Shown: in pieces, positions 18,133 to 25,452 of the stretch | How positions within the stretch are numbered: the first letter of the stretch is position 1 | How the letters are laid out: the number at the start of each line of letters is the position of its first letter | Source of the DNA: Algoriphagus sp. PAP.12 | Lineage (GTDB): Bacteria > Bacteroidota > Bacteroidia > Cytophagales > Cyclobacteriaceae | Length of the DNA stretch: 64,000 nucleotides | Direction of reading: 5' to 3' | NCBI RefSeq assembly: GCF_026652115.1 | Contig: NZ_JAPPSQ010000007.1 | Location: 62,001 to 126,000, forward strand | Notes under the pieces: model-generated | The model's input: only the letters and a program-made list of their open reading frames with translations | Database searches by the model: none | What the model was told of the DNA's origin: nothing | Translations under genes and position numbers: made by a program

Positions 18133-18628
18133 GCAGAGCAATCTTGATTGGCTGAAAAAAAGATGCCCAATTCGTCCTAAAAAGTGGCATACTGAAAAGG
18201 TTCTCAGAATAAATGAAATTGAGAACTATAGGTTCTATTCTCGGAATTCAACAAAGACTTACAGAGGAATCATTAGTCCGCTAGATATAAAAGGTATTCA
18301 ATACGCCTATGCTTATAACGATGAGAGTGATATTACCTGGATTGACTTATTGAACAATTTGAAAAGGTTTAAGGATATTCGTCATTCAAACATGACTCAT
18401 GAAGAGTTGATCGAGCACGCCCAAAGTGATTACAACGAATCCAGAACAGTTTCAAAGTTTGGCTCTCTTTATTTTACTACCACCGGCCAGCACAGAATGA
18501 CTTTGTGCAAATTTCTCGATTTGGAAAAAGTTACAGTCCAGATTAACGAGTATACCTTTGATCAAGAAGAAAGGCAATTGGCACAAACCATAAAAATGTT
18601 CTTTGCGATTTTACCATCAGCCGTTTAA
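18110..18628 (+). CDS. Unknown protein with a ParB/Srx-like GxHR segment
   Basis: 172 residues from the ATG at 18110 (or 18119), overlapping the RteC-like fragment by 23 bases. I do not recognise a named family. The stretch FTTTGQHRMTLCKFLDLEKVTVQI resembles the G-x-H-R...L-x-x-V-x-V signature of the ParB/sulfiredoxin nucleotide-binding fold, which could mean an NTP-dependent DNA-binding or nuclease-like domain. Upstream residues (KKWHTEKVLRINEIENYRFYS) also fit the first strand-loop of that fold. It is co-directional with the next unknown gene 2 bases later. Confidence 0.5.
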   Translation: MKSMVESKQSNLDWLKKRCPIRPKKWHTEKVLRINEIENYRFYSRNSTKTYRGIISPLDIKGIQYAYAYNDESDITWIDLLNNLKRFKDIRHSNMTHEELIEHAQSDYNESRTVSKFGSLYFTTTGQHRMTLCKFLDLEKVTVQINEYTFDQEERQLAQTIKMFFAILPSAV

Positions 18629-18630
18629 TC

Positions 18631-19254
18631 ATGAATAAAAAAGTACATCTAGGTTTCGAATATCCAAAGGGTTTTCCTCAAGAAATCATCGATGAAGAAA
18701 TAAGCGAAGTCAAATCAGAAAAACTTTATTTTGAAATTGGACGGCAAGAAAATGAAGTGTACGCTGCGATGGAATGGGTCGTTCCAACATTATTCGCAAC
18801 ATATATTTTGAAACCATATTTTGAATCATTTCTCAAAGAAGCGGGTAAAGATCACTACGAAATGCTGAAAAGTTTTTGTAAGAAGCAGCTTGCAAGAGGG
18901 AAAACAATGGATTCTCATCTAATTTCTGCCGACCAATCAAATCTAAAAATATCTAAAAATTATACTCAATCACACTCTGTATCAATTACTTTTCAATCTA
19001 AAACAGGGCGGCAAGTGAAATTATTATTTGATAATAATTTAGAGTTAAAAGATTGGGAGAATGCATTAAAAGAATTCTCGAAATACATCATTGAACACTA
19101 TTCTAATTTCCCAAACGATCAATTTACAGATAAAATCAAGGATCTTTCACCTAAAGAATACTTTGTAATTTATATCAAAATTAATCCAATATCAAAAGAA
19201 CTTGAATTCCATGATGATCACACACTAATACTTGAATCGAAAAACTGCGGCTAA
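18631..19254 (+). CDS. Hypothetical protein
   Basis: 207 residues, not recognised. It begins GFEYPKGFPQEIIDEEI, has one moderately hydrophobic segment (VPTLFATYILKPYFESFL, about residues 51-68) and a Lys-rich C-terminal half that looks alpha/beta, with no catalytic motif I can name. It starts 2 bases after the ParB-like gene, so the two likely form one transcript. Its AT-rich composition contrasts with the metal genes upstream. Confidence 0.5.
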   Translation: MNKKVHLGFEYPKGFPQEIIDEEISEVKSEKLYFEIGRQENEVYAAMEWVVPTLFATYILKPYFESFLKEAGKDHYEMLKSFCKKQLARGKTMDSHLISADQSNLKISKNYTQSHSVSITFQSKTGRQVKLLFDNNLELKDWENALKEFSKYIIEHYSNFPNDQFTDKIKDLSPKEYFVIYIKINPISKELEFHDDHTLILESKNCG

Positions 19255-19270
19255 CTTGACTATTTTTTTC

Positions 19271-19540
19271 CTAAATCCCATAATGCTCCGCCACGGCCTT
19301 CAAAATCATATCCCGCATTGATAATTTGGTCTCCCGGCCGATTTCATACTTGAGCTTGTCAAACATAGCTGTAGGAATCCGTAGGGAATAGATCTTCACA
19401 TCTTCGGTGTCAAATTCCTTGCTTGATACTTTTTCTTTTTGCCGAATTTCTGGTTCGGGATTGATCAGTACTCCGATTCCTCGCTGTTTGGTGCCGAGGT
19501 TTTTATTGCCCTTGCTTGGGTCGTTTAGCTTCTTAGCAAT
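19271..19540 (-). pseudogene. Second copy of the ParA-partner gene, ATG replaced by ATT
   Basis: Read on the minus strand, codons from 19540 down to the stop at 19271-19273 give an 89-residue protein nearly identical to the one at 21264-21533 (AKKLNDPSKGNKNLGTKQRG, RIPTAMFDKLKYEIGRETK, ending HYGI). The frame is fully open, but the first codon is ATT where the intact gene has ATG. ATT is a very rare start, so the copy is probably silent or weakly expressed. A scrap of the neighbouring parA 3' end follows it. Confidence 0.8.
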
Positions 19541-19547
19541 GGTTTGC

Positions 19548-19600
19548 TCAATTTAATCTGTTTATAGTTTCATCGATTAGGATTTTTTAATGCCTTGCCC
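19548..19600 (-). pseudogene. Remnant of parA 3' end
   Basis: The 50 bases next to the ATT-start copy align with the 3' end of parA at 21541-21593 (shared TTTAATCTGTTTA, TTTC-TCGA, TTGCCC) at roughly three quarters identity; then similarity stops. It shows that a whole parA operon once stood here and was deleted. Confidence 0.6.
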
Positions 19601-19732
19601 TTTTTCGTGGATTATTCTAAAGTGCATTCTCCGGGAAATGTCCTTGAGTCAATTACACTTTTTGATTTAAAAAAAAAGGAAGGTGTAGGTGTCCCTGAAT
19701 TCCGGAATAAGTTAGCCCTTTATCCTCGGGAC

Positions 19733-19799
19733 GGCCAAGAGCTTCCGGCATAAACCTCGCGCGCAATCCTCAGCTGGTTTATTCCTTTTCCTCTTGGCC
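19733..19799. promoter_or_regulatory. Symmetric two-step hairpin upstream of radC
   Basis: The outer arms GGCCAAGAG (19733-19741) / CTCTTGGCC (19791-19799) and inner arms ATAAACC (19750-19756) / GGTTTAT (19776-19782) are all exact. Each side has an 8-base unpaired stretch between them, so the structure is perfectly symmetric around a 19-base loop. It lies 60 bases before radC. It could be a recombination or transfer site on single-stranded DNA, or an mRNA leader structure; which is unknown. Confidence 0.5.
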
Positions 19800-19859
19800 T
19801 TGCTCGGAACAGGGCTGGGATCATTCCATAATTCATGTTTCACCAAAACTCAAGAAATT

Positions 19860-20330
19860 ATGGAAGCTTTAACTCAATCATTCCACTTTAATGAAGTCGC
19901 AGAAATCACACTAGCTTATCGACCAAAAATCAAGGCAAGCCAACGTCCAAAAGTTACTTGTTCCAGGCAAGTATATGATGTATTGTTGAAATTCTGGAAT
20001 TCCGATTCGCTGGAATATGTCGAACAGTTCCAGGTGATGCTACTGAGCAGAGGTAACCGGGTATTAGGAATTTGTACAATCAGTACTGGCGGAACCTCGG
20101 CAACTGTTGTAGATCCTAAATTAGTCTTTGCTGCCGGATTGAAGGCTAACGCATCCTCCTTAATTCTTAGTCATAACCATCCCTCTGGAAATCTTCAACC
20201 TTCCGAACAGGATAGAAGACTAACCCGAAGACTGGTAGAAATCGGTCGTGCTTTGGATCTACCCATTGTGGATCATGTTATTCTGAGTTCTGAAGGATAC
20301 TTTTCCTTTGCAGATGAAGGGGAGCTTTAG
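19860..20330 (+). CDS. radC: RadC-family JAB-domain protein
   Basis: 156 residues from the ATG at 19860; an in-frame ATG at 19794 falls within the hairpin and is not used here. It is the JAB/MPN-type domain without the N-terminal helix-hairpin-helix of long RadC proteins. The metal site is SHNHPSGNLQPSEQD (about residues 103-117), the conserved HxHPSGxxxPSxxD signature. Short RadC genes are constant members of Bacteroidetes plasmids and conjugative elements; the activity is still unclear and a role in DNA repair is doubted. A terminator overlaps its stop. Confidence 0.9.
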   Translation: MEALTQSFHFNEVAEITLAYRPKIKASQRPKVTCSRQVYDVLLKFWNSDSLEYVEQFQVMLLSRGNRVLGICTISTGGTSATVVDPKLVFAAGLKANASSLILSHNHPSGNLQPSEQDRRLTRRLVEIGRALDLPIVDHVILSSEGYFSFADEGEL

Positions 20331-20343
20331 GCTTCCTTTTTTT
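20320..20343 (+). terminator. Rho-independent terminator after radC
   Basis: A GGGAGC / GCTTCC stem (one G-U pair) with a 5-base loop containing the radC stop codon, followed by seven Ts. Confidence 0.65.
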
Positions 20344-20582
20344 ACTTTATTAATAGGAGCTATTCAATTGAGAGAAGGCAAAATTTATTCGATCTTAAAA
20401 ATTATTTTTTCTCGATTTTTCATAAAAATATTGTTGCCCAATAAGATAGTTTAGATGAATTTATTAATTTAGACCCAGATAGGACAAGCCCTTTCCTTCA
20501 AATTAGCTATTCAACTCAAAAAGCTATTTTGGAGAGGAGTATAAAAAAAATATTGATGCATAACATTCTAGAAAAAGTAGAT

Positions 20583-21068
20583 ATGAGACGGCTAAACAGA
20601 TTTTTGACCATTTTATTTTTGTTTTCAATGTTCATGTTTCAAGGTTGTGAAGACAAAGAAAATCCCATGTTTGATGACCAAGCTATTTGGGAATGTCATT
20701 ATGAAAACAACTGGGACTATGAGACGACTAAAAATAACGTAGTCGGACTTTGGGAATGGAAATATATCAAATGTTGTGGTGAAACAACAACTCCATATCA
20801 AAATGGTACCGAGTCAAAAGGACTTAAAATTGAGTTTAGTGCGGATGGCAGTGGTGTTGTCGTGGATCAAGATGTGATTTATGAATTCAGTTGGGACCTT
20901 GGACTTCTTGTAAATGAAAATGGACTCTTCGAATTTCAGACCACTCCTTCAATCGCACAACTAAATGGACGACTTCTATTCTGTGACAACCTAATGATGA
21001 GTAACGGTAGCTATAGAGATGGTGCAGACAACTTTCTTGTAAAGGTTGATTCGGATACTACTAAATAA
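20583..21068 (+). CDS. Hypothetical lipoprotein, lipocalin-like size
   Basis: 161 residues from the ATG at 20583, chosen because it places a lipoprotein signal (FLTILFLFSMFMFQGC) directly at the N-terminus; in-frame ATGs at 20529 and 20556 would add a non-signal extension. The mature part is beta-rich: NNVVGLWEWKYIKCCGETTTPYQNGTESKGLKIEFSADGSG resembles the opening of small Bacteroidota lipocalin-like lipoproteins. The function is unknown. It stands alone between radC and the leftward parA operon, preceded by about 250 bases of AT-rich DNA in which I see nothing else. Confidence 0.65.
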   Translation: MRRLNRFLTILFLFSMFMFQGCEDKENPMFDDQAIWECHYENNWDYETTKNNVVGLWEWKYIKCCGETTTPYQNGTESKGLKIEFSADGSGVVVDQDVIYEFSWDLGLLVNENGLFEFQTTPSIAQLNGRLLFCDNLMMSNGSYRDGADNFLVKVDSDTTK

Positions 21069-21263
21069 TTTTGACTCCTAATTCGTTTTGAGGAGATAAG
21101 ACCTAATAGTATTTTTATCCTAGATCAAACTGAAGGTATTTTATCATGTTTGGCTTTTAATTTGGTTTACACATTGTGACAAAAGCACAGATCAAAAAGA
21201 ATGCGATTGTTAAAATTAAAAGTTTTTAAAGTTGTTCATCCATTGAAAAAGAACATCTTTAGC

Positions 21264-21533
21264 TTAAATCCCATAATACTCCGCAACCGCCTTCAAAATC
21301 ATATCCCTCATGGAAGCTTTGGTCTCCCGACCGATTTCATACTTGAGCTTGTCAAACATGGCGGTAGGAATTCGGAGAGAATAGATCTTTACATCTTCGG
21401 TGTCGAATTCCTTGCTTGATACTTTTTCTTTTTGCTGGATTTCTGGTTCGGGATTGATCAGCACTCCGATTCCTCGCTGTTTGGTGCCGAGGTTTTTATT
21501 GCCCTTGCTTGGGTCATTTAGCTTCTTAGCCAT
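21264..21533 (-). CDS. Small ParA-partner protein (ParB-like/RHH type)
   Basis: 89 residues. A basic, flexible N-terminal half (AKKLNDPSKGNKNLGTKQRG) is followed by a C-terminal part, YSLRIPTAMFDKLKYEIGRETKASMRDMILKAVAEYYGI, which looks like a ribbon-helix-helix DNA-binding domain. It lies 7 bases downstream of parA on the same strand, the usual place for the centromere-binding partner of a Walker-type partition ATPase. A start-codon-deficient copy lies at 19271-19540. Confidence 0.75.
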   Translation of the reverse strand: MAKKLNDPSKGNKNLGTKQRGIGVLINPEPEIQQKEKVSSKEFDTEDVKIYSLRIPTAMFDKLKYEIGRETKASMRDMILKAVAEYYGI

Positions 21534-21540
21534 GGTTTTG

Positions 21541-22287
21541 TCAGTTTAATCTGTTTAGAATTTCCTCGACCAGCATTTGATAATCCTTTGCCCCATTGGA
21601 TTCAGGCGCATAGTCGAAAATGGTTTGGCCTTGGAGTTGGGCTTCAGCCAAGGCAACATTGATCCGGATTTTGGTATCGAACACTTTATCCTGGAGATCC
21701 TCAGTAAGTTTCTCCACAATGGTTTTGGTCAGGATTCGGTTTGGGTTGATTTGGGTAATGAACACTCCTCCTATTTCCAATTTATCGTTTAGGTTGTCCC
21801 GGACTTCATTGACTATTCCAAGGAGACGATCAACTCCCTTGTAGGCAAAATACTCCCCTTGCAGCGGTAGCAGAATCGTATCACTCGCTACCATGGCATT
21901 AACGGTTAATAGTCCAACTGAAGGTGGGCAGTCAATGATGATGTAGTCGTATTCTGAGTGGATTGGCTTTAGCAGTTTATGGAGGATTTGCTCCCGGCCT
22001 ATTTTTGATACGATCTCCATTTCAGCGCCCAATAGGTCGATGGAGGAAGGAACTAAGTCCAGGTTTTCGGAGACATGTAGGATCGGTAGCTTTTTGTTCT
22101 CGCGGATAGAATCATAAACAGATAATTCCGGATCACCTTTTCCCAATCCCTCAGTCAGATTTGCTTGAGAATCGATATCCAATAACAAAACTTTAAGACC
22201 TTTTTTGGCAAGCCCAGCACCAATGTTGATGGAGGAGGTGGTTTTACCCGTTCCTCCCTTGTGATTCATGATGGAAATTGTCTTCAT
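21541..22287 (-). CDS. parA: ParA/Soj-type partition ATPase
   Basis: 248 residues. The N-terminus MNHKGGTGKTTSSINIGAGL is the deviant Walker A (KGGTGKTT); LLLDIDSQANLT and YDYIIIDCPPS are the A' and B motifs. ParA ATPases segregate plasmids and integrated elements or regulate their own operon. Here it heads a leftward operon with the small DNA-binding partner and would keep the excised circular form of the element stable. The upstream 67 bases hold the AT-rich repeat at 22327-22347, followed by the XRE gene in the same direction. Confidence 0.92.
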   Translation of the reverse strand: MKTISIMNHKGGTGKTTSSINIGAGLAKKGLKVLLLDIDSQANLTEGLGKGDPELSVYDSIRENKKLPILHVSENLDLVPSSIDLLGAEMEIVSKIGREQILHKLLKPIHSEYDYIIIDCPPSVGLLTVNAMVASDTILLPLQGEYFAYKGVDRLLGIVNEVRDNLNDKLEIGGVFITQINPNRILTKTIVEKLTEDLQDKVFDTKIRINVALAEAQLQGQTIFDYAPESNGAKDYQMLVEEILNRLN

Positions 22288-22326
22288 AGCTCTTTGGTTT
22301 AACTAAAGATATGAAAATGTGTTTCC

Positions 22327-22347
22327 ATAAAAAAGTATTTATATAAA
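22327..22347. repeat. 21-bp AT-rich motif shared with 59300-59320
   Basis: Between the XRE stop and the parA start. The same 21 bases (AT, six As, then GTATTTATATAAA) occur exactly at 59300-59320, and the 14-base core TATTTATATAAATA is at 54670-54683. It is a candidate operator or promoter element; chance is possible given the AT-rich background. Confidence 0.4.
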
Positions 22348-22354
22348 AATGTAT

Positions 22355-22762
22355 TTACTTTTGGTTGATTCTGGATTCCAAATTCTCGATGATCAAGTTC
22401 TTGGATTTTACCAATTCGCTGTAGGAGCTGTTTTCGGCAGAGAGTCTTTTTACCTCATTTTGAAGTCTCTCGATTTCGGATTGGAGCCGCTCAAAGAAGT
22501 GCTGTTCGCTGCCAAGTTTGTCTGAATCCATTTCACGATCCTCGATGGTAGCAATAAACATTTCACCTTCTCCGGTTTCCAGCCACCGGAGATTGATGTT
22601 GTGTTCTCTTTTGAGAAGAATCTTGATTTTTCCGGAAACGCTGTTCTTGCCTCGTTCTATGTCAGAATACCCTGCCTGAGTCAATCCCAGGGAAGCCCCA
22701 AAGTCTGCTTGGGTCTCTTTAAGGAATTTTCTAACGATTTTTAACCGTTGATTTTCAGTCAT
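22355..22762 (-). CDS. XRE-family repressor with C-terminal coiled coil
   Basis: 135 residues. The helix-turn-helix occupies about residues 5-60 (LKIVRKFLKETQADFGASLGLTQAGYSDIERGKNSVSGKIKILL). The segment NINLRWLETGEGEMF is typical of phage and ICE repressors of Bacteroidota. The last 45 residues (FFERLQSEIERLQNEVKRLSAENSSYSELVKSKN) form a heptad coiled coil for dimerisation. It probably regulates the parA operon, the transfer region or its own promoter. A 19-bp sequence 41-59 bases upstream recurs before the gene at 42762. Confidence 0.85.
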   Translation of the reverse strand: MTENQRLKIVRKFLKETQADFGASLGLTQAGYSDIERGKNSVSGKIKILLKREHNINLRWLETGEGEMFIATIEDREMDSDKLGSEQHFFERLQSEIERLQNEVKRLSAENSSYSELVKSKNLIIENLESRINQK

Positions 22763-22802
22763 ATCTGAGTGATTCGGATTTTAAAACGATAAATGCTTTC
22801 CA

Positions 22803-22821
22803 AAATATAGCAAAACCATAT
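22803..22821 (-). promoter_or_regulatory. 19-bp motif upstream of the XRE gene, shared with 42722-42740
   Basis: On the minus strand it reads ATATGGTTTTGCTATATTT, exactly the sequence found on the plus strand 22 bases before the gene at 42762. It includes a TATATTT block close to a Bacteroidetes -7 element. A shared promoter or operator is likely, perhaps bound by the XRE protein; inference. Confidence 0.5.
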
Positions 22822-23082
22822 ATTTTTATTAATGGATATATTCAAAGGAATTATCCTTGGCCTATTCGGATTGCTCAATTGAGCCGCTCTGTTTGGCCTT
22901 TCCATTCTTTGATTTCTTGAACTCAGGGCTACCATCAGCAAATAGAGTCTGAGGAATAGGATTTGTCTATTTTCCCTTTTGCTGATCTATTTCAGATCAC
23001 TCATGACAAATATATACTTACAAATGTATTTTGAAAGGTGATTATTGGTTTTCTATATATGTAAATATCTGCATATCTATAT

Positions 23083-23116
23083 ATATCGAAATACCGATAT
23101 AGGGATATTTCGATAT
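23083..23116. promoter_or_regulatory. Perfect 11-bp inverted repeat in AT-rich DNA (possible centromere or operator)
   Basis: ATATCGAAATA (23083-23093) and TATTTCGATAT (23106-23116) are exact inverted repeats with a 12-base spacer that itself contains GATATA. Several more ATATC/GATAT steps precede it (23044-23082). No T-run follows, so a terminator is unlikely. It may be a parS-like partition site or an operator. Confidence 0.45.
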
Positions 23117-23447
23117 CCTTTTTCTAATGATCTGAGGTTTGTTCCGATTTTAATCAGTACGCCACATTTAATTTTCAGCCAAAAATTTTGGTGCCTTTTC
23201 CCGGTAGTGGGGAAGCTATGGCCTTGAGGGATATCGAAGAATTGACCTTGCTTTTTTCAGCATGTGAAGAAGGATAAAAGTGTTGAGGAACCTTTTGCGT
23301 GTTCTTTGCAAGTTGTGTATTTGTGACACAAATTCTGCCGAATTTTTCTCCCAAACACGCACTTGCCATTCCGGTGATTCTTATCAGAATCATCCAAAAT
23401 GGAGGGATTTAACCTCGCAACTCGGTAAAATATAAATTGACTGAACC

Positions 23448-24011
23448 ATGAGAAAATTCATTGAACAGGATCGAGAAAAAATCATTAACATCTTAGTGAA
23501 CTCTTTTGAAGGCAATAAATCCGTGGATTTTGTCGTGGGCAAATCAGCTACAGGAAGGAGAATTCTTATGGAGTACAGTTTGGCAAACTGTCTGGAAAAC
23601 GGAGAGGTGTATCTATCCGATAGCGGAAAATCCTGCGTCTTGATCAAGTTTTCTGATCGAAAGCGAAAGCCATTTAATCTTTGGATTTGGGACCTGAAAC
23701 TGGCCCTTCAGGGAATTGGGATTTCAAGAATTTCGAAGGTGCTCAAACGGGAATCCAGCATCGAAGCTGTCCAGCCCAAAGAGCCATTTCTATATGTCTG
23801 GTTTATTGGTGTAGAGCCAGAAAACCAAGGTAAAGGAGAGGGCTCCAAGCTACTCAAGTCAGTTCTTGACATTGCTGAAGACAAGAAGCTTCCTGTTTGC
23901 TTGGAGACTTCAACAGAACGCAATTTTAAATGGTATGAGAATTTTGGGTTCTCAGTGTATGCATCTTCCGCTCAATTTGGTTTCCCATTTTACTTCTATA
24001 GAAAGGATTAA
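23448..24011 (+). CDS. GNAT-family N-acetyltransferase
   Basis: 187 residues. The acetyl-CoA binding motif A is visible at VWFIGVEPENQGKGEGSKLLKSVLDIAE (about residues 120-147; the Q-G-K-G-x-G loop binds the pyrophosphate), and motif B at ETSTERNFKWYENFGFSVY. The N-terminal half (MRKFIEQDREKIINILVNSF) is typical of the fold. The substrate is unknown; similar genes acetylate small molecules or proteins. It precedes the LuxR-type regulator by 2 bases, so the pair is probably one operon. It is cargo rather than a transfer gene. Confidence 0.88.
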   Translation: MRKFIEQDREKIINILVNSFEGNKSVDFVVGKSATGRRILMEYSLANCLENGEVYLSDSGKSCVLIKFSDRKRKPFNLWIWDLKLALQGIGISRISKVLKRESSIEAVQPKEPFLYVWFIGVEPENQGKGEGSKLLKSVLDIAEDKKLPVCLETSTERNFKWYENFGFSVYASSAQFGFPFYFYRKD

Positions 24012-24013
24012 TT

Positions 24014-24940
24014 ATGACAGTGTTTGGAACTGACATGCACCTGGCGACTTTTATTTTTGTCGTGTGCGAGGTGCTATTTTTTGTCTCTCAGCTGGTTTTG
24101 TATCTCCAAAATCCCGCTGAAAAGAATCGTCAATACTATTTGATTCTCCTGGGTCTCTTGATCATTTACAATATTGCGGGAGGTTTATTTCCAGATCCCG
24201 CTCTCCCGATTGATATCAATTTGCAGATCAATCTTGCCTACGGGACTGGCTTTGTAATGGGGGCGTATTTTCCCTATTATTTTTATCGAGTTTTTGAACT
24301 GGATGATTTGAGATGGAATGCGCGCATCGGCGTTTGGATATTTTTGATAGCTCCATTCCTGCTTTTCTTTTGTATTGGGCTTCCATTATTGGATGACCTT
24401 CCAGCCACCATCTGGTATGGTTTAGCTATTCCTTTGGTTTATGCGATTTATTTGATTGTGATCATTTTTCTGAGTATCCGAAAGAAATTTGAAGGATCAC
24501 AAAATTCATTGGAAGCAATTTTGACTTATTCGGCAGCGGTACCTTGGGTCTTGTTACCGGTTTTTAGTTATGTTGATGCCTCCCAATTCGTCGAGGTGAT
24601 TTGTACCAATGGAGGCTTTATCATCATCACGTTTTTGTTTATTCGAAAGATGATCTTCGAAAACAGAAAGGTCTTCGCAAAACTCAATGATTCTGACCTG
24701 AGACCTCCGGTTGATCCCAGTGCTTTTTTCGGCCAACGATGTGCCGAATTGGGTTTGACAAAGCGAGAATGCGAGGTTGCGGAGAAAGTAGCCCAAGGCC
24801 TTACCAGCAAAGAAATCGCTGAAGAACTTTTTATTTCAGAACGAACTGTCAACAAACACCTTCAGGCGATTTTTAAAAAAGCTGACAGCAAAAACCGAGT
24901 TGAGCTGATCAACGCCCTGAATTCCTACTCATCATCCTGA
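24014..24940 (+). CDS. Seven-helix membrane sensor with C-terminal LuxR-type HTH
   Basis: 308 residues. About seven membrane helices fill residues 10-215 (TFIFVVCEVLFFVSQLVLYL, YYLILLGLLIIYNIAGGLF, and so on). A cytoplasmic linker and a LuxR/GerE helix-turn-helix follow (about 240-300: LTKRECEVAEKVAQGLTSKEIAEELFISERTVNKHLQAIFKK). No receiver or kinase domain is seen, so it is probably a one-component membrane regulator. The signal is unknown. It lies directly before the oriT candidate and might connect environmental signals to transfer; that is inference. Confidence 0.88.
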   Translation: MTVFGTDMHLATFIFVVCEVLFFVSQLVLYLQNPAEKNRQYYLILLGLLIIYNIAGGLFPDPALPIDINLQINLAYGTGFVMGAYFPYYFYRVFELDDLRWNARIGVWIFLIAPFLLFFCIGLPLLDDLPATIWYGLAIPLVYAIYLIVIIFLSIRKKFEGSQNSLEAILTYSAAVPWVLLPVFSYVDASQFVEVICTNGGFIIITFLFIRKMIFENRKVFAKLNDSDLRPPVDPSAFFGQRCAELGLTKRECEVAEKVAQGLTSKEIAEELFISERTVNKHLQAIFKKADSKNRVELINALNSYSSS

Positions 24941-24968
24941 TTTTCTAGGCTTTGTCCTCTGATTAAGT

Positions 24969-25004
24969 ATATCTGCGTATAGGGGTTTCTCTATACGCAG
25001 ATAT
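24969..25004. other. Candidate origin of transfer (oriT): perfect 14-bp inverted repeat
   Basis: ATATCTGCGTATAG (24969-24982) and CTATACGCAGATAT (24991-25004) are exact inverted repeats around an 8-base spacer (GGGTTTCT). A further TACGCAG direct repeat lies at 25021-25027. The site is 83 bases upstream of the MobC-like gene and its relaxase, the standard location of oriT in MOB modules, where the relaxase recognises such a hairpin and nicks nearby. The nick position is not determinable here. Confidence 0.65.
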
Positions 25005-25086
25005 GCCTATTTATCCCAATTACGCAGTTTTAGGTATTTTTTTTCGGCTGCGAAATCCAATCCTTTACCCCCATCAACATGTCGCC

Positions 25087-25452
25087 ATGATGGAGAAAAG
25101 AGAAAATCTCTCTTGGGTATCAGTCCGATTAAAGCCGGATGTTTTTGCCCGATTGAAGGAGGAAAGTAGATCCCTTGGAGTGTCCCTAAGTCACTTGATC
25201 AGAATGAAGCTCAGCGCTGACACGATCAAGATCATTGACACTAAGGGAATCCTAAATGCAATCGATAAGGTGGTTGCAGAACAGGCCAGGGTGAACAATA
25301 ACATCAACCAGCTGGCCAAGCACGCCAATACTTATCGAGACAAAATTTCCCCGGAGGTTTTCACGAGTCACACGATCCAAATGGCCAAGCATCTTGAGCA
25401 TCGGGATTTCATGAACAAGTTTTTGAAGCAGATCTACCAGGCAATCAAATGA
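25087..25452 (+). CDS. mobC: MobC-like relaxosome accessory protein
   Basis: 121 residues from the ATG at 25087 (25090 also possible); an earlier ATG at 25003 lies in the oriT arm and is rejected. The N-terminal part WVSVRLKPDVFARLKEESRSLGVSLSHLIRMKL is a ribbon-helix-helix-like DNA-binding domain. The C-terminal part NNNINQLAKHANTY is the hallmark of the bacterial mobilisation protein (MobC) family. It would bind oriT and help the relaxase. It overlaps the relaxase start by 4 bases (ATGA). Confidence 0.87.
   Translation: MMEKRENLSWVSVRLKPDVFARLKEESRSLGVSLSHLIRMKLSADTIKIIDTKGILNAIDKVVAEQARVNNNINQLAKHANTYRDKISPEVFTSHTIQMAKHLEHRDFMNKFLKQIYQAIK

Larger units (their letters stand above)
22763..23447. 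other. 685-bp AT-rich intergenic region without a convincing gene
   Basis: Between the leftward XRE gene and the rightward GNAT gene. It contains the XRE promoter motif (22803-22821), a stretch rich in ATAT and GATAT steps at 23044-23117 with a perfect 11-bp inverted repeat, and some GC-poorer unique sequence to 23440. Short open frames here lack any recognisable pattern. Being next to parA, it could house the partition site. Confidence 0.6.

Noticed and set aside
21541..22287. Merging the two ParA-type ATPases (21541 and 26761) as duplicates
   Set aside because: Their sequences differ strongly and they sit in different modules; one is partition type, the other the conjugation TraA type.
25003..25086. 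Upstream start for the MobC-like protein
   Set aside because: The ATG lies in the oriT arm and adds residues without family similarity; 25087 fits better.
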